DNA of 13,262 bases from Rhizobiaceae bacterium (GTDB lineage: Bacteria > Pseudomonadota > Alphaproteobacteria > Rhizobiales > Rhizobiaceae), in NCBI GenBank assembly GCA_004299545.1, contig SCRB01001057.1:1-13262 (forward strand), read 5' to 3'. Positions 1 through 5,904 of this stretch are shown here, piece after piece. The notes under the pieces were generated by a model. The model did no database searches. It was not told where the DNA came from and saw nothing but the letters and a program-made list of their open reading frames with translations. The position numbers were made by a program, and so were the translations under genes. Numbering within the stretch: position 1 is the stretch's first letter; each line of letters starts with the position of its first letter.

Positions 1-1260
1 GGCGAAGATCGGCCGTTCGGGGCAGCCGGTGCAGAAGCCCGGCGGCCGGCCGGGAACGGCCGAGGCGAGGTTCGGCGCCTCGATCGCGGCCGCGGGTTCG
101 TTCGGGGCGCGATCCTTGTCGGAAAGGATTTCGGGCGAGAAATCGCGGAGGAAGGCGCCGATACCGTCGAGCATGATCTGCCCGCTATATTCGCCGGCCA
201 TCGGAAGGTAGTCCTTGCCGCCAAGCTTGATCGATGCGCCCGCCTTGTAGAGCATCGCGGCGAAGGCCTGTTCGATATAATTCGGCTGGCCTTCCTCGAC
301 GACGAGCACAGCGTCCTTGCCGCGGCAGAAATCAAGGAATTCGTCGTCGATCAGCGGATAGACGGCATTGAGCACATAGAGCGGCACCTTCGTCTCGCCA
401 TAGATATCGGCAAGGCCGAGGCGCTGGAGCGCGCGGACGACACCGTTATACATGCCGCCCTGCATGACGATGCCGACCCTGCCGCTTTCCGGTCCGAAGA
501 ATTCGTTGACCTTGTGCGAGCGAATGTAATCGACGGCGGCCGGCAAGCGCTTCGCGATCTTCTCTTTCTCGTGCAGGAAGGAAGCCGGCGGCAGGACGAT
601 GCGGCCGGTGTCGCGCCGCGGCTTTTCCAGCGCCTCGGCGACGGTCATCGGCGGGCGCCGGTTGGCCTTCGTCTTGAAGCTGCCGTGGACGTGGCAGCAA
701 CGGATGCGCACTTCCATCATCACCGGCGTGTTCGAGGCTTCGGACAATTCGAAGCCGTGGCGCACCGTCTCCACGATGGTCGGCAGGTCCGGGCGCGGGT
801 CGAGCAGCCAGATCTGGCTCTTCATGGCGAAGGCGTGGCTGCGCTCCTGCATGATCGAGGAGCCTTCGCCATAGTCTTCGCCGACGATGATGAGGGCACC
901 GCCGGTGACGCCGCCGGAGGAGAGGTTGGAGAGGGCATCGGAGGCGACGTTGGTGCCGACGGTGGATTTGAACGTCGCCGCGCCACGGATCGGATAATGG
1001 ACGGAAGCGGCAAGCATCGCCGCTGCGGTCGCTTCCGAAGCGCTGGCTTCGAAATGCACGCCGAGTTCGCCCAGAATGTCCTGCGCGTCGGCAAGCACGT
1101 CCATCAGATGGCTGATCGGTGCGCCCTGATAGCCGCCGACATAGCCGACACCGCATTCGAGCAGCGCCTTGGTGATGGCGAGGATGCCTTCACCACGGAA
1201 TTCCTCGCCCTCTCCGAGACGAAGTTTCTCGACTTCCCGGGCGAAAGACCGCTCAGCCAT
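1..1260 (-). CDS. Indolepyruvate:ferredoxin oxidoreductase-type 2-oxoacid oxidoreductase, N-terminal part (runs off left edge)
   Basis: This is the first 420 residues of a thiamine-diphosphate 2-oxoacid:acceptor oxidoreductase of the IorA type. Such enzymes convert an aryl 2-oxoacid and CoA to an acyl-CoA and CO2, passing electrons to ferredoxin or another acceptor. The N-terminal pyrimidine-binding domain is visible as GYQGAPISH (44-51) and SASEATAAA (73-81), with a glycine-rich stretch at 113-120. A second domain covers about 260-375. The motif FCTGCPERP (409-417) is the IorA-type entry to the TPP-binding half, which lies outside the window. Proteobacterial members are often single long chains with alpha and beta fused; whether this one is cannot be seen. 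Start ATG at 1260 is supported by GGAGG six bases upstream. It overlaps the end of the EthD-like gene by 8 bp, implying coupled translation. The substrate is unknown; given the neighbours, 2-aminophenylglyoxylate (isatinate) or indolepyruvate are candidates (inference). Confidence 0.85.
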   Translation of the reverse strand, partial: MAERSFAREVEKLRLGEGEEFRGEGILAITKALLECGVGYVGGYQGAPISHLMDVLADAQDILGELGVHFEASASEATAAAMLAASVHYPIRGAATFKSTVGTNVASDALSNLSSGGVTGGALIIVGEDYGEGSSIMQERSHAFAMKSQIWLLDPRPDLPTIVETVRHGFELSEASNTPVMMEVRIRCCHVHGSFKTKANRRPPMTVAEALEKPRRDTGRIVLPPASFLHEKEKIAKRLPAAVDYIRSHKVNEFFGPESGRVGIVMQGGMYNGVVRALQRLGLADIYGETKVPLYVLNAVYPLIDDEFLDFCRGKDAVLVVEEGQPNYIEQAFAAMLYKAGASIKLGGKDYLPMAGEYSGQIMLDGIGAFLRDFSPEILSDKDRAPNEPAAAIEAPNLASAVPGRPPGFCTGCPERPIFA

Positions 1261-1975
1261 GGTTCGCCTCCATACGGCCTGACGGCCGAATAATTTCCGT
1301 CAGCATAGGATAATGGATGTTGCCGCCGCTATAGGGCGGAAAGCTGCCGAAATCGATGCGCATTTCATGCCTCTCCGGCGAATTGAGCGCCGCTGTCAGA
1401 GCCTCGGCGCTATCGAAAAGGATGCGATTGCGCTGGATATGGTCGACACGCGGCCACGGCATCGCGTCGATCCAGTCGATCCGCGACAGGATCTCGATCT
1501 CGCGAATGCCGGGCAACGTCGCCATCAGCCGTGCATGGTGGGCGATATAGTGGGAAAGCCATTCATTCAGGTTCTCCGCCGGCCCCGGATAATGAACGAC
1601 ATAGCTGCAGGCGGTGGCAGCGGCCGGTTTCGGCTCGGGTACCGGAAATTGCCGGCAGAGCATCGCCTGCTGCGTCGCTTTCGACCCTGCGAGGCCGGCC
1701 AGCTTGCCGCTCATGGCGAGCGCCCTCAGCTCACTTTCAGCGCCGACGGCGGTTTCCAGGGCCTCGATCGCTTCGAAATAGAGCTGCATGCCGAAGAATG
1801 GCAGGGGATCGTCGCTGCCATAGGCATCGCTGGCCGATGCCGGCATATAGAGATGCGCCTTCGAAAGGCCGGCCATGCGGGTGAGGCAGCCTCGCAGCCT
1901 TTCGATTTCCTCCGGCGCGAGGTGGGCCGACGGATCGTCCGGCTTTTCGAAGAAGGCGAGGTGGCAAAGCTGCAT
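1253..1975 (-). CDS. EthD-like protein with two ferredoxin-like (dimeric alpha/beta barrel) halves
   Basis: A 240-residue protein, about twice the length of a single EthD domain. The second half carries the clearest EthD pattern: YVVHYPG, then a helix ending HHARLMATLPGIREIEIL, then ILFDSAEALTAAL. The first half repeats the layout with MQLYFEAIEALETAV in the equivalent place, so it looks like a tandem duplication forming an intramolecular alpha/beta barrel. EthD family members are small accessory or decycling/isomerase-type proteins found in degradation operons; the reaction here is unknown. The start is ATG 1975, 14 bp after the RidA stop, chosen because the longer frame would overlap RidA almost fully. 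No good Shine-Dalgarno sequence precedes it, so expression may depend on coupling to RidA. Its stop lies inside the next gene. Family assignment is by pattern only. Confidence 0.7.
   Translation of the reverse strand: MQLCHLAFFEKPDDPSAHLAPEEIERLRGCLTRMAGLSKAHLYMPASASDAYGSDDPLPFFGMQLYFEAIEALETAVGAESELRALAMSGKLAGLAGSKATQQAMLCRQFPVPEPKPAAATACSYVVHYPGPAENLNEWLSHYIAHHARLMATLPGIREIEILSRIDWIDAMPWPRVDHIQRNRILFDSAEALTAALNSPERHEMRIDFGSFPPYSGGNIHYPMLTEIIRPSGRMEANHG
1267..1271 (-). promoter_or_regulatory. Ribosome binding site of the IorA-type gene
   Basis: On the minus strand GGAGG stands six bases before ATG 1260 and lies inside the 3' end of the EthD-like gene. It fixes the start of the oxidoreductase even though the two reading frames overlap by 8 bp. 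Confidence 0.65.
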
Positions 1976-1989
1976 GGGATTGCAATTCG

Positions 1990-2442
1990 TCAGTAGGGAA
2001 TGATCGCGATCGCCTCGATCTCGACAAGCGCTTCCGGCTCGACCAGATCGGCGACCTGCACCAGCGCCATCGCCGGATAATGCTTGCCGAGGACCGCGCG
2101 GTAGATCGGGGCGAGTTCCTTCAGGGAACTGCGGTAGGTGTCGATCGAGCGCACATACCATGTCAGCCGCGCGATGTGTTTCGGCTCGGCGCCTCCCTCC
2201 GCCAGGACCGCGACGATGTTGCGCAAGGTCTGCTCGACCTGCGGCAGGAAGCCTTCGGCCAGAACCTCATCGCCATCCCAGCCGATCAGCCCACCGGTCA
2301 GCACCATGGTGCCGCGGCCCATCATGCCATTGGCGTAGCCTCGCGGCTTTTTCCAGCCTCTTGGAAGGAGGACGCTGAGAGCGTTCTCCTCCGAAATATC
2401 TGATGCGCTCACCGGTCGGTCTCCCATCTGTGCGTGGTCCAT
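1990..2442 (-). CDS. RidA/YjgF/YER057c/UK114 family protein lacking the deaminase arginine
   Basis: A 150-residue RidA-family protein. Archetypal RidA hydrolyses reactive enamine/imine intermediates; relatives include 2-aminomuconate deaminase, and several catabolic operons carry one. Family marks are MVLTGGLIGWD (46-56), the helix QVEQTLRNIVAVLAEGGA, and the C-terminal VEIEAIAIIPY. In E. coli RidA the arginine of the PARSCVEV segment (Arg105) holds the substrate carboxylate. The matching segment here reads YPAMALVQV, with Met125 in that place. This is typical of Rid subfamilies not expected to have imine deaminase activity, so its job may be different or only ligand binding. The start at 2442 is preferred over the adjacent in-frame ATG at 2445 because GGAGGG directly abuts 2445. 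The start overlaps the acyl-CoA dehydrogenase stop (TGATG). Confidence 0.88.
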   Translation of the reverse strand: MDHAQMGDRPVSASDISEENALSVLLPRGWKKPRGYANGMMGRGTMVLTGGLIGWDGDEVLAEGFLPQVEQTLRNIVAVLAEGGAEPKHIARLTWYVRSIDTYRSSLKELAPIYRAVLGKHYPAMALVQVADLVEPEALVEIEAIAIIPY

Positions 2443-3605
2443 CATCCCTCCGTGTCGGCAGTCGCCAGCAACTGGCGGGCAATGATCAGTTTTTGAACCT
2501 CGGTTGCGCCTTCGTAGATGCGCAGTGCGCGGATCTCGCGATAAAGCGTTTCCGGAATGGAGCCGGCGCGCACGCCTTCCCCGCCGTGAAGCTGCACGGC
2601 GCGGTCGATGACGTGTTGCGCATTTTCCGTCGCGACCATCTTCGCCATTGCTGCCTCGCGGGTGATGCGGGCGGCGCCATTATCGCGGGTCCAGGCCGCG
2701 CGATAGACGAGGAGGGCGGCGGCATCGATCTCCGTCGCCATCTCGGCAAGCGCCGTCTGGGTGAGTTGCATATCCGCAAGCGGCGCGCCGAAGAGCTTGC
2801 GGTTGCGGGCGCGCTCAAGCGTCGCGTCGAGTGCCCTGCGGGCGAAGCCCAACGCCGCCGCTCCGACGGTCGAACGGAAGACGTCGAGCGTGGCCATGGC
2901 GATCTTGAAGCCATCGCCGCCGGCACCGATGCGGTTTGCCGCTGGGATGCGGCAGTTTTCGAAGCGCAGCCGGGCGAGCGGGTGCGGCGCTACCGTCTCC
3001 AGCCGTTCGGCGACCGAAAGGCCGGGCGTATCCGCAGGCACCGAAAGAGCCGAAAGGCCGCGCGCCCTCGCCGCCTCTCCGGTGCGTGCGAAGACAACAT
3101 AGTGATCGGCGATGCCGCCATTGGAAATCCATGTCTTTTCGCCGTTGAGCGCGATCACGTCGTTGCCGGCAGGCGTCGCCGACAGCGCGATCTCGGCGAC
3201 ATCGGAACCGGCTTCGGGTTCGGTCAGCGCGAAGGCGGCGATCGTCGTGCCGGCGCGGACGCCCGGCAGAACACGGGCTTTGATCGCCTCGTCCGCGGCG
3301 AGCGTGATCGCGCCGGTGCCGAGCCCCTGCATGGCGAAGGCGAAATCGGCCAGACCGTCGAAACGGGCGAACGTTTCGCGCAGGATGCAAAGCGAGCGAA
3401 CGTCGAAACGGCCGTCTTCGGGGACAGCATACTTCAGGAAGCCGGCATCGCCCATCGCCTTCACCAGCCGCCGGCAACTTCCGTCGACATCGCCATGATC
3501 GACGAGGGAGGCGACGTTCGCCGCCGCCCAGCGCGCCGCCTCATTGGCCAGCACCTTGTGCCTCGGCTCGAAGAACGGCCAGTCGAGGAAGCTTCGGTCA
3601 GGCAT
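2442..3605 (-). CDS. Acyl-CoA dehydrogenase
   Basis: A 387-residue FAD acyl-CoA dehydrogenase, normal length for the family. It should desaturate an acyl-CoA at C2-C3 and pass electrons to electron-transfer flavoprotein in the cytoplasm. FAD/substrate motifs are [12 protein letters not shown] (124-135) and WISNGG (159-164). QLHGGEGV (338-345) is the usual C-terminal FAD-contact motif. The catalytic base is Glu365 in IYEGATEVQ, the position used by medium- and short-chain enzymes. The ATG at 3605 was chosen over an upstream ATG (3659) because it begins one base after the hydratase stop (TGATATG) and gives the normal family length. In this operon it probably acts on an aryl-substituted acyl-CoA, paired with the hydratase just upstream; the substrate is inferred only from context. 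Confidence 0.92.
   Translation of the reverse strand: MPDRSFLDWPFFEPRHKVLANEAARWAAANVASLVDHGDVDGSCRRLVKAMGDAGFLKYAVPEDGRFDVRSLCILRETFARFDGLADFAFAMQGLGTGAITLAADEAIKARVLPGVRAGTTIAAFALTEPEAGSDVAEIALSATPAGNDVIALNGEKTWISNGGIADHYVVFARTGEAARARGLSALSVPADTPGLSVAERLETVAPHPLARLRFENCRIPAANRIGAGGDGFKIAMATLDVFRSTVGAAALGFARRALDATLERARNRKLFGAPLADMQLTQTALAEMATEIDAAALLVYRAAWTRDNGAARITREAAMAKMVATENAQHVIDRAVQLHGGEGVRAGSIPETLYREIRALRIYEGATEVQKLIIARQLLATADTEG
2446..2451 (-). promoter_or_regulatory. Ribosome binding site deciding the RidA start
   Basis: GGAGGG on the minus strand touches the first of two consecutive ATG codons (2445 and 2442). The spacing to the second ATG is workable, while that to the first is essentially zero. 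This favours the start at 2442 and one fewer residue. Confidence 0.5.
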
Positions 3606-3606
3606 A

Positions 3607-4440
3607 TCAGTTGCCCCCGAATACCGGCTTTTGTTTTGCCGCGAAGGCTTCGAAGGCACGGCGGAAATCGCCGGTCTTCATGCACAGCGCCTGCGCGATC
3701 GCCTCGGCGTCGATCGCTTCGTCGACGCCCATCGCCCATTCCATCTGCAACATCTTCTTGGTCACGGAATTGGCGTAGGTCGGACCGGCGTTCAGCGCTT
3801 CGCCAAGTTCCAGAGCCGCCTTGAGCGCTTCGCCCTTGGCCGCGAGGCGATTGAAGAAGCCCCAGCGTTCGCCTTCCTCCGCGCTCATGAAACGGCCGGT
3901 ATAGAGCAGTTCGGACGCGCGCCCCTGGCCGATGATCCGGGGCAGGATGGCGCAGGCCCCCATGTCGCAGCCGGCAAGTCCGACGCGGTTGAAGAGGAAG
4001 GCGACTTTCGCTCCGTCGCCGGCAACCCGCATATCGGACGCCATGGCGATGATCGCGCCGGCGCCGGCGCAGACACCTTCGACCGCGCTGACGATCGGCT
4101 GGGGACAGGCGCGCATTTCCTTGACGAGATCGCCGGTCATCGCGGTGAAGGCGTGCAGATCCGCCGCTTCGAGCCTGGTCAGAGGCTCGATGATCTCGAA
4201 GACGTCGCCGCCGCTCGAGAAATTGCCGCCTGCGCCGGTGATGACCACGGTCTTGATCGTCTCGTCGAAGCGCAGCGCGCGGAAGGTGTCGCGCAATTCG
4301 GCATAGCTGTCGAAAGTCAGGGGATTCTTGCGCTCCGGGCGGTTGAGCGTCACCGTCGCCATCGCGCCCTCGACCGAGAAGAGGAAATGTTCGGGTTTGA
4401 AGCCTGAAAGCGGAGCGGCGATCGCGTTCTGGCGTTTCAT
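3607..4440 (-). CDS. Enoyl-CoA hydratase/isomerase (crotonase) family protein with atypical active site
   Basis: A 277-residue crotonase-fold protein. The oxyanion-hole segment FSSGGDV (74-80) and the second glycine-rich segment [15 protein letters not shown] (122-136) are clear. Compared with rat enoyl-CoA hydratase, the two catalytic glutamates are absent: Glu144 aligns with Ile130 and Glu164 with Phe150. Instead Asp159 in [10 protein letters not shown] aligns with the nucleophilic Asp145 of 4-chlorobenzoyl-CoA dehalogenase. GxDMG-type crotonases are a known large group, but many keep other acids. Hydration, isomerisation or a hydrolysis/lyase step on an aryl acyl-CoA are all possible. The start ATG 4440 overlaps the marR stop by 4 bp, with GGAGAAG upstream. 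The role in the same pathway as the adjacent acyl-CoA dehydrogenase is inferred from their order. Confidence 0.88.
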   Translation of the reverse strand: MKRQNAIAAPLSGFKPEHFLFSVEGAMATVTLNRPERKNPLTFDSYAELRDTFRALRFDETIKTVVITGAGGNFSSGGDVFEIIEPLTRLEAADLHAFTAMTGDLVKEMRACPQPIVSAVEGVCAGAGAIIAMASDMRVAGDGAKVAFLFNRVGLAGCDMGACAILPRIIGQGRASELLYTGRFMSAEEGERWGFFNRLAAKGEALKAALELGEALNAGPTYANSVTKKMLQMEWAMGVDEAIDAEAIAQALCMKTGDFRRAFEAFAAKQKPVFGGN

Positions 4441-4979
4441 TTGGGTCTTCTCCGCTGGTTCTTTTGCTCGGCCAGGGCACCGCGAACCGATGTCTTCAGC
4501 TCGCCGAGGCGGCTCCACAAATGTTCCTGATCGCCCTCGCTCAACCCGCCGAGCATTTCGGAGATCCAGTCGCCATGCGCTTCCGCCATCTCCGAAAAAA
4601 CGCTCCGTCCCCGCGCGGTCATGCGCACGCGCGCGGCGCGCCGGTCGGTTTCCGTCACCTGGCGCTCGATCAGGCCTTCCTGGACGAGACGGTCGACAAG
4701 CCCGGTCACGTTGCCATTCGAGACCATCATGCGCTGCGACAGCTCGCCGAGCAGCATCCCGTCTTCCGCACGGTAAAGCTGCGCCATCAGGTCGAAGCGC
4801 GGCAGGGTGGTGTCGAAGCGCTCGCGCAGGCGCTTGCGGATTTCCGCTTCCATCAGGTTCGTGCAGGTCAAGAGCCTGAGCCACAGGCGCAGCTCGGCCT
4901 TGTGGTCGTGCGGGTTTTCCCGCAGCGCGTATTCGGCGTCGATATGGTCGTGCGTGGTGAGGCTCAGCGTATCCGTCAT
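4437..4979 (-). CDS. MarR-family transcriptional regulator, likely repressor of both operons (IadR-like)
   Basis: A 180-residue winged-helix regulator. The DNA-binding domain covers about 60-124: [22 protein letters not shown] contains the recognition helix (about 88-99), and [13 protein letters not shown] (112-124) is the wing. The N-terminal and C-terminal helices (about 25-55 and 125-170) would form the dimer interface. The [10 protein letters not shown] stretch (30-39) resembles MarR proteins that control aromatic-acid/CoA and auxin catabolism, where an aromatic acid or thioester releases the repressor. It is the second gene of the left operon, so it probably autoregulates. The two near-palindromes in the divergent region about 0.8-0.9 kb upstream are the obvious candidate operators. 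Start ATG 4979 is firmly supported by GGAGGT five bases upstream and overlaps the SDR stop by 4 bp. Confidence 0.9.
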   Translation of the reverse strand: MTDTLSLTTHDHIDAEYALRENPHDHKAELRLWLRLLTCTNLMEAEIRKRLRERFDTTLPRFDLMAQLYRAEDGMLLGELSQRMMVSNGNVTGLVDRLVQEGLIERQVTETDRRAARVRMTARGRSVFSEMAEAHGDWISEMLGGLSEGDQEHLWSRLGELKTSVRGALAEQKNQRRRPK

Positions 4980-5782
4980 ATTTCACCTCCGGCAACGGCG
5001 ATCGCCTGCCCGGTGATAGCCGACGCTTCGTCCCCGGCCAGCCACAGGACGGCGTGAGCGACCTCGCGCGGGGCGATCAGCCGGCCAAGCGGATTTTGCC
5101 GCGTAAACGCCTTGAGGAGATCGCCGCGCGGCCGCCCGGTCTTCTTTTCCAGTTCGTCGAGGGAATGCGCAATCAGGTCCGTGTCGCTGTAGCCCGGACA
5201 GACGGCGTTGACCGTGACGCCTGTGCCGGCCGTTTCGAGCGCGATCGCCTTCGTTAGCCCGACTGCCGCATGCTTGGCGGCACAATAGGCCGAGACATAG
5301 GCGTAGCCCTTGAGGCCCGCGGTCGAGGCGATGGTGATGATGCGCCCGAAGCCTCGCGCGACCATGCCGGGCAGGACGGCGCGAGCCGCCGTCAGCACGG
5401 GTTCTACATTGAGGGTCATCATGGCGCGCAGCGCTGCGACATCCGTCTTTCCGACCGGGGCGGTTTCGGCGCCGCCGGCATTGTTGACGAGAACGTCTAT
5501 GCCACCGGTTGCCCTCTCGGCTTCGGCGATGGCGCTTTCGAGCGCCGCGGCATCCGTTATGTCGGCATAGACATGGCCGGCCGCACCGAGTTTCTCCGCC
5601 GCGGCGCGGGCGCTCTCCGGCGTGCGTCCCAGAACGGTCACGTGCGCGCCGGACGCGACGAAAGCCCGCGCGATCTCGAACCCGATACCGCGCGTGGCGC
5701 CGGTGACGAGAACGTGGCGATCCGTATGGCTATGCTGGGCTGCTTGCGGCAAAGCGTTCGTCCGGAATTCCTTCGACGGCAT
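4976..5782 (-). CDS. Short-chain dehydrogenase/reductase (SDR)
   Basis: A classical SDR of 268 residues from this start. The cofactor motif is TGATRGIG (27-34), followed by NNAG (100-103), Ser153 in IAST, and the catalytic pair Tyr166/Lys170 in [20 protein letters not shown] is the usual PG segment, and the C-terminal [11 protein letters not shown] is typical of 3-oxoacyl-ACP-reductase-like or 3-hydroxyacyl-CoA/alcohol dehydrogenases. The absence of an acidic residue right after beta-2 (LGRTPE) hints at NADP(H), a weak inference. It is the first gene of the left operon. The start is uncertain: ATG 5815 (11 residues longer), ATG 5782 and TTG 5752 are all in frame, and none has a good ribosome site. 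I chose 5782 because 5815 would put the upstream near-palindrome inside the gene. Substrate unknown; probably an alcohol or hydroxyacid intermediate of the same pathway. Confidence 0.85.
   Translation of the reverse strand: MPSKEFRTNALPQAAQHSHTDRHVLVTGATRGIGFEIARAFVASGAHVTVLGRTPESARAAAEKLGAAGHVYADITDAAALESAIAEAERATGGIDVLVNNAGGAETAPVGKTDVAALRAMMTLNVEPVLTAARAVLPGMVARGFGRIITIASTAGLKGYAYVSAYCAAKHAAVGLTKAIALETAGTGVTVNAVCPGYSDTDLIAHSLDELEKKTGRPRGDLLKAFTRQNPLGRLIAPREVAHAVLWLAGDEASAITGQAIAVAGGEI
4985..4990 (-). promoter_or_regulatory. Strong ribosome binding site of marR
   Basis: GGAGGT on the minus strand, five bases before ATG 4979 and inside the last codons of the SDR gene. It is the most consensus-like Shine-Dalgarno sequence in the left operon and fixes the regulator start. 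Confidence 0.65.
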
Positions 5783-5785
5783 ATA

Positions 5786-5798
5786 TTTTAGGCTTAAA
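5786..5798. promoter_or_regulatory. Putative MarR operator, left copy
   Basis: TTTTAGGCTTAAA, a near-palindrome that matches the right copy at 11 of 13 positions. It sits three bases upstream of the chosen SDR start. A possible -10 for the left operon (CATAAT on the minus strand, 5806-5801) lies next to it, but no convincing -35 was found. Binding here would block start of transcription or clearance of the left promoter. Assignment to the MarR protein is inference. Confidence 0.5.
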
Positions 5799-5844
5799 CA
5801 ATTATGCCCTTCCATTCAAGAGACAAGAATCCGAGGGGTGGGGG

Positions 5845-5873
5845 TTGAAAATTTTAAGTTTAAAGCATTTACT
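5845..5873 (+). promoter_or_regulatory. Candidate sigma-70-type promoter of the right operon
   Basis: The -35 is TTGAAA (5845-5850), matching five of six consensus bases. A 17-bp spacer follows, then -10 TTTACT (5868-5873), matching four of six. Transcription would begin near 5880, leaving a leader of about 25 nt that contains the ribosome site GAAGGGA before ATG 5905. Confidence 0.5.
5852..5864. promoter_or_regulatory. Putative MarR operator, right copy
   Basis: TTTTAAGTTTAAA, 66 bp from the left copy measured start to start. It lies wholly inside the 17-bp spacer between the candidate -35 and -10 of the right operon, so a bound dimer would exclude RNA polymerase. The pair fits the consensus TTTTARGYTTAAA. 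Confidence 0.55.
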
Positions 5874-5904
5874 GATCCGCAGGTGAGGAGCAGAAGGGAT
5901 TCCG

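Larger units (their letters stand above)
5783..5904. promoter_or_regulatory. Divergent intergenic control region
   Basis: About 120 bp between the two operons and clearly more AT-rich than its surroundings. It holds two related near-palindromes (5786-5798 and 5852-5864), a plausible sigma-70-type promoter for the right operon, and a G-rich tract at 5834-5844. It also holds the ribosome site of the opine-dehydrogenase-like gene (GAAGGGA, 5893-5899). It is the only non-coding stretch above about 15 bp in the window and must drive both arms. Confidence 0.8.

Noticed and set aside
514..1293. 259-codon open frame on the plus strand across the IorA-type gene
   Set aside because: It is antisense to a clear 2-oxoacid oxidoreductase frame and shows no family motif or start signal.
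3606..3659. Longer acyl-CoA dehydrogenase starting at ATG 3659
   Set aside because: The extra 18 residues overlap the hydratase C-terminus and are unlike acyl-CoA dehydrogenase N-termini; ATG 3605 gives the normal length and a tight gene junction.
2403..3824. A 473-codon open frame on the plus strand opposite the acyl-CoA dehydrogenase
   Set aside because: It lies antisense to a gene with full family motifs. Its predicted protein is arginine-rich, low in recognisable structure and has no family signature. Long antisense frames are expected in GC-rich DNA.
3461..4480. Long open frame in another minus-strand frame across the hydratase gene
   Set aside because: Arginine-rich shadow of the crotonase reading frame, with no motif and no ribosome site.
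5834..5844. G-rich tract in the divergent region as a possible G-quadruplex
   Set aside because: Only two G-runs are present, too few for an intramolecular quadruplex. It is more likely just the segment upstream of the -35.
5783..5904. Riboswitch or small RNA in the divergent region
   Set aside because: The stretch is about 120 bp and already filled by promoter and operator elements; no stem-loop plus U-tract or riboswitch-like helices were seen.
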